Shown: positions 24,357 to 32,529, counted from the first letter of the stretch. The stretch is DNA of 48,817 nt from JAENVU01 sp046598395 (GCA_046598395.1 JBKJIQ010000044.1:1-48817); one strand, 5' to 3'. The notes: a model not told the origin generated them from the letters alone. Translations and numbers: made by a program.

Positions 24357-25673
24357 TCAGAGTGCCGCCGGAGGTTTGCACGCGCTCAACGGCGGCGGCG
24401 TGAACTTCGGAAGCTTCACGGGCGGCCGGGTGAGGGAGAAGTCGAGCGCGTCGGCCAGGTTCTTCGCGGTCTTGTCGCGCAGGCTCATCGGCTCGAGTCC
24501 CCACCGCCATTCCACCATTCGCAAGATGGAGCAATGCTCATAGGGCCCCTCGGTCACGATCGACTTGGGGGACCACGGCGACACCACGATGCACGGGACG
24601 CGGAAGCCAAGCTGCTGGTAGTCGGGGTGCGGGCCCGGGTTCGGGTTTACGTTGTCGTCGGCAACCGTGGGCGGAACGATGTGGTCATAGAACCCGCCCC
24701 ACTCGTCGAAGTTGATGACGAGGACGGTCTTCTCCCACTGCGGGCTCGTGGTGATCGCTTCGTAGACGCGTTGGATGTAGCCGTCGCCGACGCGGACGTT
24801 CCCGTACGGGTGCATGTCGTTAGAGGTGCCCGCGGCTTCTGATGCCTCGGTGTAGTCGGGCTCGACGAACGTGAGATTGGGCAGCGTGCCGGCCTTGGCT
24901 GCTGCGAAGAAATCGTCGACGGGGTGGCTGATGTCGTTGTACTTCTTCGAGTCGAAGACGGCCGTCATCGGCTCGCCGTACGAGTAGTAGCCACCGGTCA
25001 AACCGGCATCCTTGATGCGGTCCCAGATCGCGGTCTGGATTTTGGAACCGGGCACGGCAACACCGTCGGCCAGGATGATGCCGGTGATGTCCACATCGGT
25101 GGCCGCCGCGTGCAAGTACAAACGGTTGGGCCAGGTGCCCGCGTTCAGCGCGCCGAAGTAGTGGTCGAACGTGGTGTATTGACGGGCCAGGGTGCCGAGG
25201 ATCGGAAGGGTGGCTTCGGTGAAGTAGCCCACCGGCCAGCGGTCGTGCGGTGTGGTCAGTCCTTCCTCGACCTGGGTGAACAGGAACCCATCGCCCTTGC
25301 CGTGGTTGAGCTGCTGCACACCGTCTTCCCACTGGTGGGCGGGGCCAAGAAAGTTGCAGCTCTGATAGTCGGTTCCGAGGTCCCAGGTCGGGTGCAGCTT
25401 CCCGTTGAGGTCGGGATATTCGAGGCCCGCCTGTTTGCCGTCGGCGCCGGGGAGCCATCCCAGGAGGTGGTCGAACGACCGGTTCTCCATCATGAGCACC
25501 ACCACATGATCGAACGGGGCGTCCTTCGGATTTCCCAGTCCGTTGGGCGTGGGGTGACGGTTCGGTGCGGTGCCGTTGGAACCGGTGGAATCGCTGGAAC
25601 ACGCGGCCAGTGCGGTGGCGGTGAGAGCGCCGGCACCGAGGCCGAGAAATGCTCGACGGTCGAGATCGGTCAT
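24357..25673 (-). CDS. Tat-exported phospholipase C / acid phosphatase family lipoprotein
   Basis: 438 aa. The N-terminus DLDRRAFLGLGAG is a twin-arginine signal, followed by LAACSSDS, so the mature protein starts at a lipidated Cys. The phosphoesterase (PF04185-like) motifs are VVLMMENRSFDHLLGW, NAGTWPNRLYLHAA and VINFDEWGGFYDHIVPP. These carry the metal ligands of the family, which hydrolyses phospholipids or phosphate esters outside the cell. The C-terminal tail is Pro- and Lys-rich (PPVKLPKFTPPPL). It lies 43 nt downstream of the dioxygenase-like gene on the same strand. Confidence 0.92.
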   Translation of the reverse strand: MTDLDRRAFLGLGAGALTATALAACSSDSTGSNGTAPNRHPTPNGLGNPKDAPFDHVVVLMMENRSFDHLLGWLPGADGKQAGLEYPDLNGKLHPTWDLGTDYQSCNFLGPAHQWEDGVQQLNHGKGDGFLFTQVEEGLTTPHDRWPVGYFTEATLPILGTLARQYTTFDHYFGALNAGTWPNRLYLHAAATDVDITGIILADGVAVPGSKIQTAIWDRIKDAGLTGGYYSYGEPMTAVFDSKKYNDISHPVDDFFAAAKAGTLPNLTFVEPDYTEASEAAGTSNDMHPYGNVRVGDGYIQRVYEAITTSPQWEKTVLVINFDEWGGFYDHIVPPTVADDNVNPNPGPHPDYQQLGFRVPCIVVSPWSPKSIVTEGPYEHCSILRMVEWRWGLEPMSLRDKTAKNLADALDFSLTRPPVKLPKFTPPPLSACKPPAAL

Positions 25674-25716
25674 ATTGCGGACGCTACCTGCGGTTCACCG
25701 CGATGTCATCGACGGT

Positions 25717-26454
25717 TCAGGGAAGTTGCGAGTCGATCCAACGATCGAGCGCGGGGCCACTCTCGAAGCTGCTGATCAACGCATAGCGCGCCTCGGTACC
25801 GGGGTGCACGACCACATGCCACAAGCGTTGGGTGTCGACCACGAACCGTGCGCCGCGGTGCAAGGGAACGCGCGTCTCGGTGCTGGGGTCAGGAAGTCCG
25901 TCGGGTCCGGTATCCATAAGGAGCATGAAGGACTCGGGATTGTCGCTGAGTTCCAACCACGCACGCACGACCCAACCGTCGGTGGGCGGGTTGAAGCGGT
26001 TGTTGTCGTCGCGATGGAACGATCGCATCGCGGCGGTGTGGTCCTGGGGCTCGAGCTTGATCGTGCGGACGCGTCCGAAGTTCGCGCCTACGCTTTCCAC
26101 GTAGGTGGCGATGGTCGGGCACCGCAACGCATTCGTGGTGAAGGTCGCGTCCTTGTCGGGACGTTCGTCGCCTTCGTTCCAGAAGCCGCGACAATCGAGT
26201 TGGCCGTCGGCAGTGGCGATGGGCGCGAAGTTGGTATCGCCGCCGCTCTTCCAATCGAGATACTCGAGGGCTTCGAACTCAGCGGACGGAACGGTGAACG
26301 GCGCATCGGTGAGTTGCACCCAACCATGTTCGGCCAACGTTGCCGGTCTCGGGTGTGGAGTCACGTTCGGGATTGCAACCGACCAGTGGTCTGCGTTCGG
26401 CCAGAAGCCTTCGGTCGGGCGAGCGCCGGTTCCGGTGTCGACAGAGGAAGCCAC
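25717..26454 (-). CDS. putative Fe(II)/2OG-type dioxygenase-like protein
   Basis: About 245 aa from a GTG at 26454 (start uncertain; the frame is open to 26541). A jelly-roll iron site is suggested by MRSFHRDDNNRFN (His-x-Asp) and by a distal His in RLWHVVVHPG, about 70 residues on. The Arg of TEARYALISSF could hold 2-oxoglutarate. The layout recalls aspartyl/asparaginyl beta-hydroxylase-like proteins, but no closer match is recognised. A second large Trp-rich N-terminal half is unassigned. It sits between the carboxyltransferase and the phospholipase-like gene, all on the minus strand. Confidence 0.55.
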   Translation of the reverse strand: MASSVDTGTGARPTEGFWPNADHWSVAIPNVTPHPRPATLAEHGWVQLTDAPFTVPSAEFEALEYLDWKSGGDTNFAPIATADGQLDCRGFWNEGDERPDKDATFTTNALRCPTIATYVESVGANFGRVRTIKLEPQDHTAAMRSFHRDDNNRFNPPTDGWVVRAWLELSDNPESFMLLMDTGPDGLPDPSTETRVPLHRGARFVVDTQRLWHVVVHPGTEARYALISSFESGPALDRWIDSQLP

Positions 26455-26613
26455 GCATGGAAGTCTACGGACGTATCGCCGCAGCCCCGGAGTTTGGCGG
26501 CATTGCCGATCAGGTTGTGACCGAGGTCCCGATTCCGACATTTGGCGATCAGCGGGTCGGTCGCGTTCGTTGGGCGCGGAGCGAAAGACCTTGAGGTCGA
26601 GGAATGTTGTCCC

Positions 26614-28251
26614 TCAGGGCCGCGGCGTGCGAACTGCCGGGCCGGACCGGGGCCGCCGCGGCGCCGCGAGGTTGGCGAACTCGCAGAGTCGCGGGCGGGT
26701 TTCTCGGGGGTCGACGATGTCATCGACCAGGAAGACCTCCGCGGTTTTGAATGGATCGCGTGCCTTGGCGAGACGCGTCTCGATCTCGGCGCGTAACGCG
26801 TGGGGATCGTCGGCCGCTTCGAGCTGTGCCTTGTACGCGGCCTCGATGCCACCTTCGAGCGGCAGCGAACCCCACTCGCCCGACGGCCACGCGAATCGGT
26901 ACGACAGCCGGCTCGCGTTCTGATGTGCTGCGCCGGCCACTCCGTAGACCTTGCGCAGGATCACCGAACACCACGGAACGGTGGCTTGGTAGATCGCGGC
27001 CAGGGCACGGGCGCCGTGACGAATGGTGGCCTGCTGTTCGGCCTCGGTGCCGATGACGAAACCCGGATTGTCGACGAGGTGCACTACGGGCAACCGGAAC
27101 GTCTCTGCGAGATCGATGAATCGCTCCACCTTGCGTGATGCATCGGCGGTCCAACCACCCGCGTAGTGGTAGGGATCGTTGGCGAGGACCGCGACCGGCC
27201 ACCCATCGAGGCGCGCCAACCCCGTGATCGCGGACCGGCCCCACATCTTGCCGATTTCGAAGAAGCTCGTCGCGCGGTCCGGGCCATGGTCGACGACGCG
27301 GTCGACGACGCGTTCGATGATGGAACGCGCTTGGTACACCCGGCGGCGTTCGCGCGGGATTGCGCGCAGCAACTCGTGCTCGGCGCGGTTCGGGTCGTCG
27401 GTGGGCTCAGCGCGCGGTGGGAGTTCCTCGACCGAGCTCGGCAGGTAGGAGAGGAACGCGCGGGCGCGGGCAAACGCTTCCGCTTCGCTCTCCACCTCGT
27501 CGTCGACCGTACCGTTGCGCGTGTGGATGTGGCTGCCGCCGAGGGTCTCCTTGTCGACGGTCTCGATGCCGAGCCGGTTCACCACCGGCGGACCGGCCAC
27601 GAAGAGCTGGCTCGGTCCCTTCACCATCAATGAGTAGTGACTCGTCACCACGCGCGCCGCGCCCAACCCGGCAACGCTGCCGAGGCACAGACCAACCACC
27701 GGCACGCGTCCGAGGTTGGCCACGACCCATTCCCAGCCGGGGTTGAACGGCACGAACGATCGCCGTTCGGTCTCGAGCGTCTTCACGCTGCCCCCGCCGC
27801 CGGAACCGTCCACCAGGCGAACGATGGGGAGACCGAAGTCGTGCGCCATGCGCTCGGCCATCACCTGTTTCTGGAAGATCGACGCGTCGGCCGCGCCGCC
27901 ACGAACCGTGAAGTCGTCTCCGCCGACGACGATCGGGCGGTGTTCGATCTCGCCGCGACCCATCACGAAGTTCGCGGGCATCACCGATTGGAGGTTGCCG
28001 TCGGCGTCGTAGGTGGCGCGGCCGGTGAGCTCGCCGACCTCGCGGAATGTGCCCGCGTCGAGCAGGGCGTCGATGCGCTCGCGGACGGTGAGCTTGCCCT
28101 GGCCGTGATGGCGCTCGACCTTGTCCGCCCCGCCCATCTCCTGGGCCATGGCGCGGCGCCGAGCGAGTTGGGTCAGCTCGGGCTGCCAAGGCTCGTCGAC
28201 GGTGTTGGAGCGCTCGGGCGGAGCGTCGTCGTTCGTGGAGTGCTCGGTCAC
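26614..28251 (-). CDS. acyl-CoA carboxylase carboxyltransferase (beta) subunit
   Basis: 545 aa of the propionyl/acetyl-CoA carboxylase beta family. It moves carboxyl from biotin to acyl-CoA. The crotonase-like folds show GQGKLTVRERIDALLD, FVMGRGEIEHRPIVVGGDDFTVRGG and LVDGSGGGGS. The C-terminal half shows TGLARLDGWPVAVLANDP, FIDLAETFRLPVVHLVDNPGF and VILRKVYGVAGAA. The residues that select the acyl group cannot be read with confidence. No biotin carboxylase (alpha) gene lies beside it, so the partner must be elsewhere. The divergent vapBC begins 75 nt from its start. Confidence 0.93.
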   Translation of the reverse strand: MTEHSTNDDAPPERSNTVDEPWQPELTQLARRRAMAQEMGGADKVERHHGQGKLTVRERIDALLDAGTFREVGELTGRATYDADGNLQSVMPANFVMGRGEIEHRPIVVGGDDFTVRGGAADASIFQKQVMAERMAHDFGLPIVRLVDGSGGGGSVKTLETERRSFVPFNPGWEWVVANLGRVPVVGLCLGSVAGLGAARVVTSHYSLMVKGPSQLFVAGPPVVNRLGIETVDKETLGGSHIHTRNGTVDDEVESEAEAFARARAFLSYLPSSVEELPPRAEPTDDPNRAEHELLRAIPRERRRVYQARSIIERVVDRVVDHGPDRATSFFEIGKMWGRSAITGLARLDGWPVAVLANDPYHYAGGWTADASRKVERFIDLAETFRLPVVHLVDNPGFVIGTEAEQQATIRHGARALAAIYQATVPWCSVILRKVYGVAGAAHQNASRLSYRFAWPSGEWGSLPLEGGIEAAYKAQLEAADDPHALRAEIETRLAKARDPFKTAEVFLVDDIVDPRETRPRLCEFANLAAPRRPRSGPAVRTPRP

Positions 28252-28289
28252 GCCGCGGACCCTACCGGTGGGCAGGATCTCGAGCGGAG

Positions 28290-28319
28290 CTACCTAGGCA
28301 TCTGTCTAGGTAGTAATAT
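28290..28319 (+). promoter_or_regulatory. vapBC promoter and candidate operator
   Basis: A perfect 8-bp inverted repeat, CTACCTAG-N8-CTAGGTAG (28290-28313), is followed at once by TAATAT at 28314-28319, a -10-like hexamer. The predicted start site is about 28326, which is the A of the vapB ATG, so the message may be leaderless. VapBC complexes usually autorepress by binding such palindromes. Confidence 0.6.
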
Positions 28320-28325
28320 GGACCG

Positions 28326-28580
28326 ATGGCGTTGAGTATCAAGAATCACGAAGTAGAGCGGTTGGCGCGTGAACTCGCGGCAAAGACCCACGAGTCGATC
28401 ACCGACGCGGTGCTGATTGCCCTACGCGAGCGGCTGGCCCGGCAGGAGACGGCGCGGGATCAGGACCTCTTCGTCGAGCGCATCCGTCGTATCGGTGCGG
28501 ACGCCCGTTCCTACCTGATCGATGATCCGCGCTCCGACGACGAGATCATTGGGTATGACGAACACGGGCTGCCCTCGTGA
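28326..28580 (+). CDS. vapB: VapB-type antitoxin, Rv0623-like
   Basis: 84 aa. The N-terminus LSIKNHEVERLARELAAKT is the Rv0623/PSK-type DNA-binding antitoxin domain, and ESITDAVLIALRERLARQ is its second helix. The acidic C-terminus (DDPRSDDEIIGYDEHGLPS) would occupy the toxin's active-site groove. The stop overlaps the toxin start by 4 nt (GTGA), which is normal for these pairs. It opens the accessory patch at 28.3-31.2 kb. Confidence 0.92.
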   Translation: MALSIKNHEVERLARELAAKTHESITDAVLIALRERLARQETARDQDLFVERIRRIGADARSYLIDDPRSDDEIIGYDEHGLPS

Positions 28581-28981
28581 CTGGTGTCGTGGTCGACTCG
28601 TCGGCGATCGTCGCGATCATCACCCAAGAGGATGGGTGGGAACGCCTGACCTCGGAACTCTGGTCGGCCCGCGAGCGACTGATGTCGGCAGCTTCACTGA
28701 CCGAGTCCGGGATCGTGATGGAGCACCGGTCACGTCCGTATGGACTCGAGGCAGTCGAACGCTTGATGCGCGAGGCCGGCCTTTCCGTGATCTCCCTCGA
28801 TCGCCACGACGCCGAAGCGGCTGTGGCCGCCTGGCGTCGGTTCGGTCGCGGCCGGCACCCGGCGCGGTTGAACTTCGGTGATTGCTTCACCTACGCCCTC
28901 GCCGAGCGCACCGGCTATCCGATCTTGTGCACCGGAAACGACTTTGCCCGGACGGATCTCGAGGTGCTCCCGCCGCGCTGA
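28577..28981 (+). CDS. vapC: VapC-type PIN-domain RNase toxin
   Basis: 134 aa from a GTG that overlaps vapB. The PIN signature starts VVVDSSAIVAI (first Asp), with a Glu in SLTESGIVME. NFGDCFTYALAERTGYPILCTGNDF carries the later acidic residues. All the acidic ligands of the magnesium site seem present. VapC toxins cleave tRNA or rRNA when freed from VapB. A long inverted repeat follows the gene. Confidence 0.93.
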   Translation: MTGVVVDSSAIVAIITQEDGWERLTSELWSARERLMSAASLTESGIVMEHRSRPYGLEAVERLMREAGLSVISLDRHDAEAAVAAWRRFGRGRHPARLNFGDCFTYALAERTGYPILCTGNDFARTDLEVLPPR

Positions 28982-29016
28982 GGCTTCGTCCGCCGACTCA
29001 TGCACGGCGCTCGGCT

Positions 29017-29065
29017 GTTCAATTGCCCCAGGGTGACCGTACGCGGTCGTTGAGGGCAATTGAAC
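29017..29065. terminator. long inverted repeat between vapC and the GrpB gene
   Basis: GTTCAATTGCCC at 29017-29028 pairs with GGGCAATTGAAC at 29054-29065. An inner stem, GACCG-TACG-CGGTC, caps the structure. It sits between convergent genes and has no T-tract, so a factor-independent terminator of the actinobacterial kind is the likely role. Similar-shaped but unrelated hairpins lie at 31142 and 33584. Confidence 0.6.
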
Positions 29066-29092
29066 GGTTGCGGAGTGTCGTCCCCGCGTTCT

Positions 29093-29660
29093 CTATGGGG
29101 TCGCGCGTCGCGCCGTGGCCCACGCTTTGGCCCGGGTGGTGATGTCGGAGATGACGGGGCCCTTCGCGTCGGCGTAGTCGTTCATGTCGCGCCAGGTCTT
29201 GGTTGCGAGCTCGCGCTTGACGGCTTCATAACGCACTCGGTCTTCGCGGTTCTGGCGGAGCCAGTCGCGGAAGAGCAGGTGCCGTGCGGTCTGGGCCGGA
29301 TCCGCCCACAGGTGGATGTGCACATCGCGCTCGAGGGTGCGGAACATGAGATGACTCGGTTCGAGCACTCGGAGTTGGTAGCCCGCGGCTTCGAGGCTCG
29401 TAGTAATCCGATCCGCGTCGAACGGATCGATGCTCACGATGATGTCGACAATCGGTTTCGCGCCGAGGCCGGGCACGCTTGTTGATCCGATGTGGTCGAT
29501 GCTCGATGTTCCAGGGAGCGCGGCGTCGATCCGGATCTTTTCGGGTGGCGAACCGCTGCGGCCAGGCCGCGTCGTACGGCTGAATCTCGACGGCCCGCGT
29601 CTCCGGTCCGCCGATCAACCATCCGTCTTCTCGCTCCGGCCTTCCCACGGTATCGACCAT
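29093..29660 (-). pseudogene. GrpB/UPF0157 nucleotidyltransferase-like, frameshifted
   Basis: The N-terminal frame (ATG at 29660) contains TRAVEIQPYDAAWPQRFAT, a typical GrpB opening. The rest is in another frame: PGTSSIDHIGSTSVPGLG, GAKPIVDIIVSID, and the His-rich HLMFRTLERDVHIHLWA. One extra base in the TTTT run at 29538-29541 accounts for the break. With three T residues the reading continues RKIRIDAALPGTSS. The family is a nucleotidyltransferase fold of mostly unknown role. Homopolymer slippage or sequencing error is the simplest cause. Confidence 0.85.
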
Positions 29661-29735
29661 ACCGGGGCGCACGCGGCCCGGTGCTTGTGCGCAAGGGTGC
29701 GCTCCGTACGCTCACGGTGAGAAAAGGGGGCAGTG

Positions 29736-30895
29736 ATGATTCGTGGCCGGTCCGTGACTCGGATTTCCTGTGCAGCGATCGTGGTATTGGCGATCGCGAC
29801 GTTGGGTGGTTGTGGATCGGATGCGTCGGACGTGCCGCGCGGATGGAGCCGCCTCTCGATCAAGCGCGCGTTCGGCCGTCACCTCGATGCGCGGCCGATC
29901 GCGTATATCGGTGGCCGCTTCATCGCTGAGGGTCAGCGTCATATATCCCGGCGCGAGCAGGAAGATGGCAACTACGGCGCGCCATTGCTCTGGTCGTCCG
30001 GCGATGCGCAGACCTGGGAGCCGATCGACGTCTCCGGCCTCCCGCGGAGCGCCACGTGCGGGTGGTGTGGGATCGGCGGCCCTCGCCTCCATTCGGGGCC
30101 ATCACCTGCTGTCGTGGCAGACGGCTTCGGGAATGCGCGTGTACGCGTCGAAGGATCTCCACGCGTGGCGCCGCACGCGCCATTTTTCGGGCTCAGCCTT
30201 CCTCGATCCGGCGGTCACGCCGAGTGGATTCCTGGTATCCGTCCGTCGAGGACCGATGGACGGACAACGGACAATCAGCGCATACATGTCGCACGACGGC
30301 GAGACGTGGCGGCGAATCTCGGATCTGCATCCGCCGCAGATGAGCGGTCTTTCCGATGGCGTTCGCTTCCGCGGTGAGTACTTCGCTCTTGACCTGTCGG
30401 TGGCGGGTGCGTCGCGGGTCATGCATTCAGCGGACGATCGGGTCTGGAGCCCTGTCAACGGGAGCACTCCCCAGAAGCTGGAGGGCCATCTCGTCGGTGA
30501 CACTCGACGCGGAATCCTCGGAGCAGAATGGTTCGACGTGAGCACGGCGAAAGCGGTCGATGCGCGCGGCGCGTTCGTCACGTCGTCTGACGGCTCGAAC
30601 TGGCACGAGGTCGAGAGTTTCCGCCGTCAGTTCCCCCATGCCGATCTCGTAGCGGTTGCCCGCGTCGGTGCGTGGTGGATCGTGGGCGGGCCCGTCACCG
30701 AGGCCAAGCCGGGCAGGTCGCGACCGTGGGCGTTCTGGACGACCCGTGATCTTGTTGCATTGGCACCAGCACCCGACCCGGCTCGGGCACCTGTCGCCGT
30801 TCAAGCGGTATTTCCAAACGATCCATGGCGTGGTGTTCGTGACGTCCGCGTTCGGTGACGATGCCCTTCTTTTCCGCCCGCCCTTGACCACCTGA
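29736..30895 (+). pseudogene. Asp-box (BNR-like) repeat lipoprotein, two frameshifts
   Basis: The ATG at 29736 follows GGGGGCAGT. The signal ends LAIATLGGCGSD, a lipobox. Frame 1 runs to about 30060-30090. Frame 2 then carries GHHLLSWQTASGMRVYASK onward to about 30762, and frame 3 ends WHQHPTRLGHLSPFKRY to the stop at 30895. Repeated S-x-D-G-x-x-W-like units are seen (SSGDAQTWEP, ASKDLHAWRR, SHDGETWRR, SADDRVWSP, SSDGSNWHE), as in sialidase-type beta-propellers. None of the catalytic sialidase residues is recognised, so it is probably a secreted binding propeller. Two breaks in one gene suggest true decay. Confidence 0.75.
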
Positions 30896-31110
30896 TTACT
30901 GCAGGATCATCGGTCGCGGCGGCGGCGGGGGGCGTTCGCGATTGCGGCGGTCGCTGCCGCAATCATGGTCGTCATCTACACGATTCGTGTTTCGCTCAAC
31001 ACCGTGGGGATCGAACTCGACGCGTCCGGCCGGTGGGTCACGTTGCGCCGGGTGTACCCCAATTTCGCCCGGGCCGCGGCGGAACGTCCGGCACGCGTCA
31101 CCGCCGACCG
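30896..31110 (+). other. remnant of a small membrane protein, no clear start
   Basis: In the frame beginning after the stop at 30893-30895 there is a hydrophobic helix (GAFAIAAVAAAIMVVIY), then ELDASGRWVTLRRVYPNFAR. This latter pattern resembles C-termini of small actinobacterial membrane proteins. No ATG or GTG precedes the helix in frame; the only ATG, at 30965, lies inside it. It looks like a fragment whose start was lost. The rest of the gap to 31250 holds an inverted repeat and a tandem array, with no other gene seen. Confidence 0.4.
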
Positions 31111-31141
31111 TCGCTCATCGGCCATACGCGCTCGCGACACA

Positions 31142-31191
31142 CGTTCATTGTGCGGATTCCCTGAGTGGGGAGGGCTCACGCACAATGAACG
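31142..31191. terminator. inverted repeat upstream of the 31.2 kb array
   Basis: CGTTCATTGTGCG at 31142-31154 and its exact inverse at 31179-31191 (13 bp each) enclose 24 nt that contain CCCT...AGGG. It lies between a plus-strand remnant and the convergent acyl-CoA dehydrogenase. The same 13-mer occurs singly at 45-57. It is a terminator-like or mobile palindrome; there is no T-tract. Confidence 0.55.
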
Positions 31192-31212
31192 GGTAGGGGC
31201 ACTGCCAACACG

Positions 31213-31260
31213 GCGCGGTTAGATCGGGGCGCGGTTAGATCGGGGCGCGGTTAGATCGGG
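31213..31260 (-). repeat. three 16-bp repeats across the dehydrogenase stop codon
   Basis: GCGCGGTTAGATCGGG is repeated exactly at 31213, 31229 and 31245. The true TAA (31251-31253, minus strand) is in the third copy. The other two copies place TAA at 16 and 32 nt downstream, so stops occur in all three frames. The repeats are identical, so the duplication is recent or conserved. Confidence 0.93.
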
Positions 31261-32471
31261 AGCGATCCCGTGGCCGACGCGGTGGTGCCGCTGTCCTTGT
31301 AGGCAGCGATGGCGCGCTCTGCGGTGCGCATGAGGTGGATCTCATCCGCACCGTCGGCGAAGCGAGCCCAACGGGCGTGCTGGAACATGTTGGCCAACGG
31401 GGTGTCGGTGGAATATCCGAGTGCGCCGTGCACCTGGATCGCGCGGTCGATGATGCGGTTCAGGGCGTTGGCCACGAAGTGCTTGGTCATCGAGACCTCG
31501 GACTTGAAGTCTTCCTTCCGGTCGATCTTGTACGCCGAATGCAACACCATCAGCTTCGCTTGGTAGAGCTCGATCGTGGACTCGGCGATCATCCATTGAA
31601 TACCCTGCTTCTCCGCGAGCAACGACCCGTGCGAGTAGCGGTTGAGCGAGCGATCCACCATCATGTCGAGCGCCATCTCGGCTTGCGCGATCCAGCGCAT
31701 GCAGTGCGCGAGCCGTGCCGGGCCGAGACGGAACTGGCCGAGCAGGTGACCCTGCCCGCGACCGCCCAGCATCTGATCGTTATGCACGCGTAGATCCTCG
31801 ATGACGATCTCGGAGTGTCCGGTGCCGCCGTGCATGGTCTCGACTTCACGCACGTCGTTCCAACCCTCGTGCGGAAGGTCGATGATGAACGCGGAGTTGG
31901 CGGCCTGCTTCATGTCGGGCTGCTCCTCGGTGCGCGCGATCAGGATCGCGAAACTCGCGCCGCGGGCCCCGCTGATGAACCACTTGTGGCCGTTGATCAC
32001 CCACTCGTCGCCATCTTGATATCCGCGGGTCTGGATGAGGGTGGGATCCGATCCCGCAACTTCGGGCTCGGTCATCGCAAAACACGAACGGGCACGGCCT
32101 TCACAGAGCGGACGGAGGTACTTCTCCTTCTGGTCATCGGTACCCCAGTGCAGGAGCGTGTGCATGTTGCCTTCGTCCGGCGCCTGCGCGTTGATGGCGT
32201 AGGGCCCGAAGCCCGACTTCGCGGCTTCGGCCTGCACCATCGCGAGTTCCACGTGGCTGAGCCCCATACCGCCCCACTCTTCGGGCATGTGGGGGAGCCA
32301 GAGACCACGTTTCTGCGCCTCAGTGCGCATCTCGATGATCGCGGCGATGAGCGATTTCCGATCGTCGCGCACGATCTTCGCTTCGGCGGGCTTGACGACG
32401 GTGTCGATGAAATCACGCGTCTTCTCGCGTATTGCCTCGAGCTCGGGCGACAAAGAGAAATCAATGGCCAT
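31251..32471 (-). CDS. acyl-CoA dehydrogenase, ACAD10/11-like
   Basis: 406 aa. The fold starts MAIDFSLSPELEAIREKTRDF, and the flavin signature is AMTEPEVAGSDPTLIQTRG, followed by EWVINGHKWFISGARGA. The C-terminal region reads IQVHGALGYSTDTPLANM and FADGADEIHLMRTAERAI. In the ACAD10/11 branch the DGADEIH segment replaces the canonical Glu-Gly-Thr, as here. Members of this branch often act with an APH-family kinase, and an APH-DUF6285 gene lies at 38.2 kb. Upstream, the site TTGACCGC-GCGGTCAA (32493-32508) lies between this gene and the alcohol dehydrogenase. The gene ends in the 16-bp stop array. Confidence 0.94.
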   Translation of the reverse strand: MAIDFSLSPELEAIREKTRDFIDTVVKPAEAKIVRDDRKSLIAAIIEMRTEAQKRGLWLPHMPEEWGGMGLSHVELAMVQAEAAKSGFGPYAINAQAPDEGNMHTLLHWGTDDQKEKYLRPLCEGRARSCFAMTEPEVAGSDPTLIQTRGYQDGDEWVINGHKWFISGARGASFAILIARTEEQPDMKQAANSAFIIDLPHEGWNDVREVETMHGGTGHSEIVIEDLRVHNDQMLGGRGQGHLLGQFRLGPARLAHCMRWIAQAEMALDMMVDRSLNRYSHGSLLAEKQGIQWMIAESTIELYQAKLMVLHSAYKIDRKEDFKSEVSMTKHFVANALNRIIDRAIQVHGALGYSTDTPLANMFQHARWARFADGADEIHLMRTAERAIAAYKDSGTTASATGSLPI

Positions 32472-32492
32472 GTGGCGCAGCGTGCCCCGCGC

Positions 32493-32508
32493 TTGACCGC
32501 GCGGTCAA
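32493..32508. promoter_or_regulatory. candidate TetR-type operator, acyl-CoA dehydrogenase 2
   Basis: TTGACCGC-GCGGTCAA is a perfect 8-bp palindrome in the 58-nt divergent gap between the acyl-CoA dehydrogenase and the alcohol dehydrogenase. The core TGACCG-NN-CGGTCA matches 7830-7843, and the shared flank continues to the right. It could control either or both genes. Confidence 0.65.
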
Positions 32509-32529
32509 ACGCCGGGCACGCTCGGCCCT

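Noticed and set aside
26458..26594. 45-codon plus-strand frame in the gap before the carboxyltransferase
   Set aside because: Third-position GC is not raised above background, there is no ribosome binding site and no domain. The gap is treated as noncoding.
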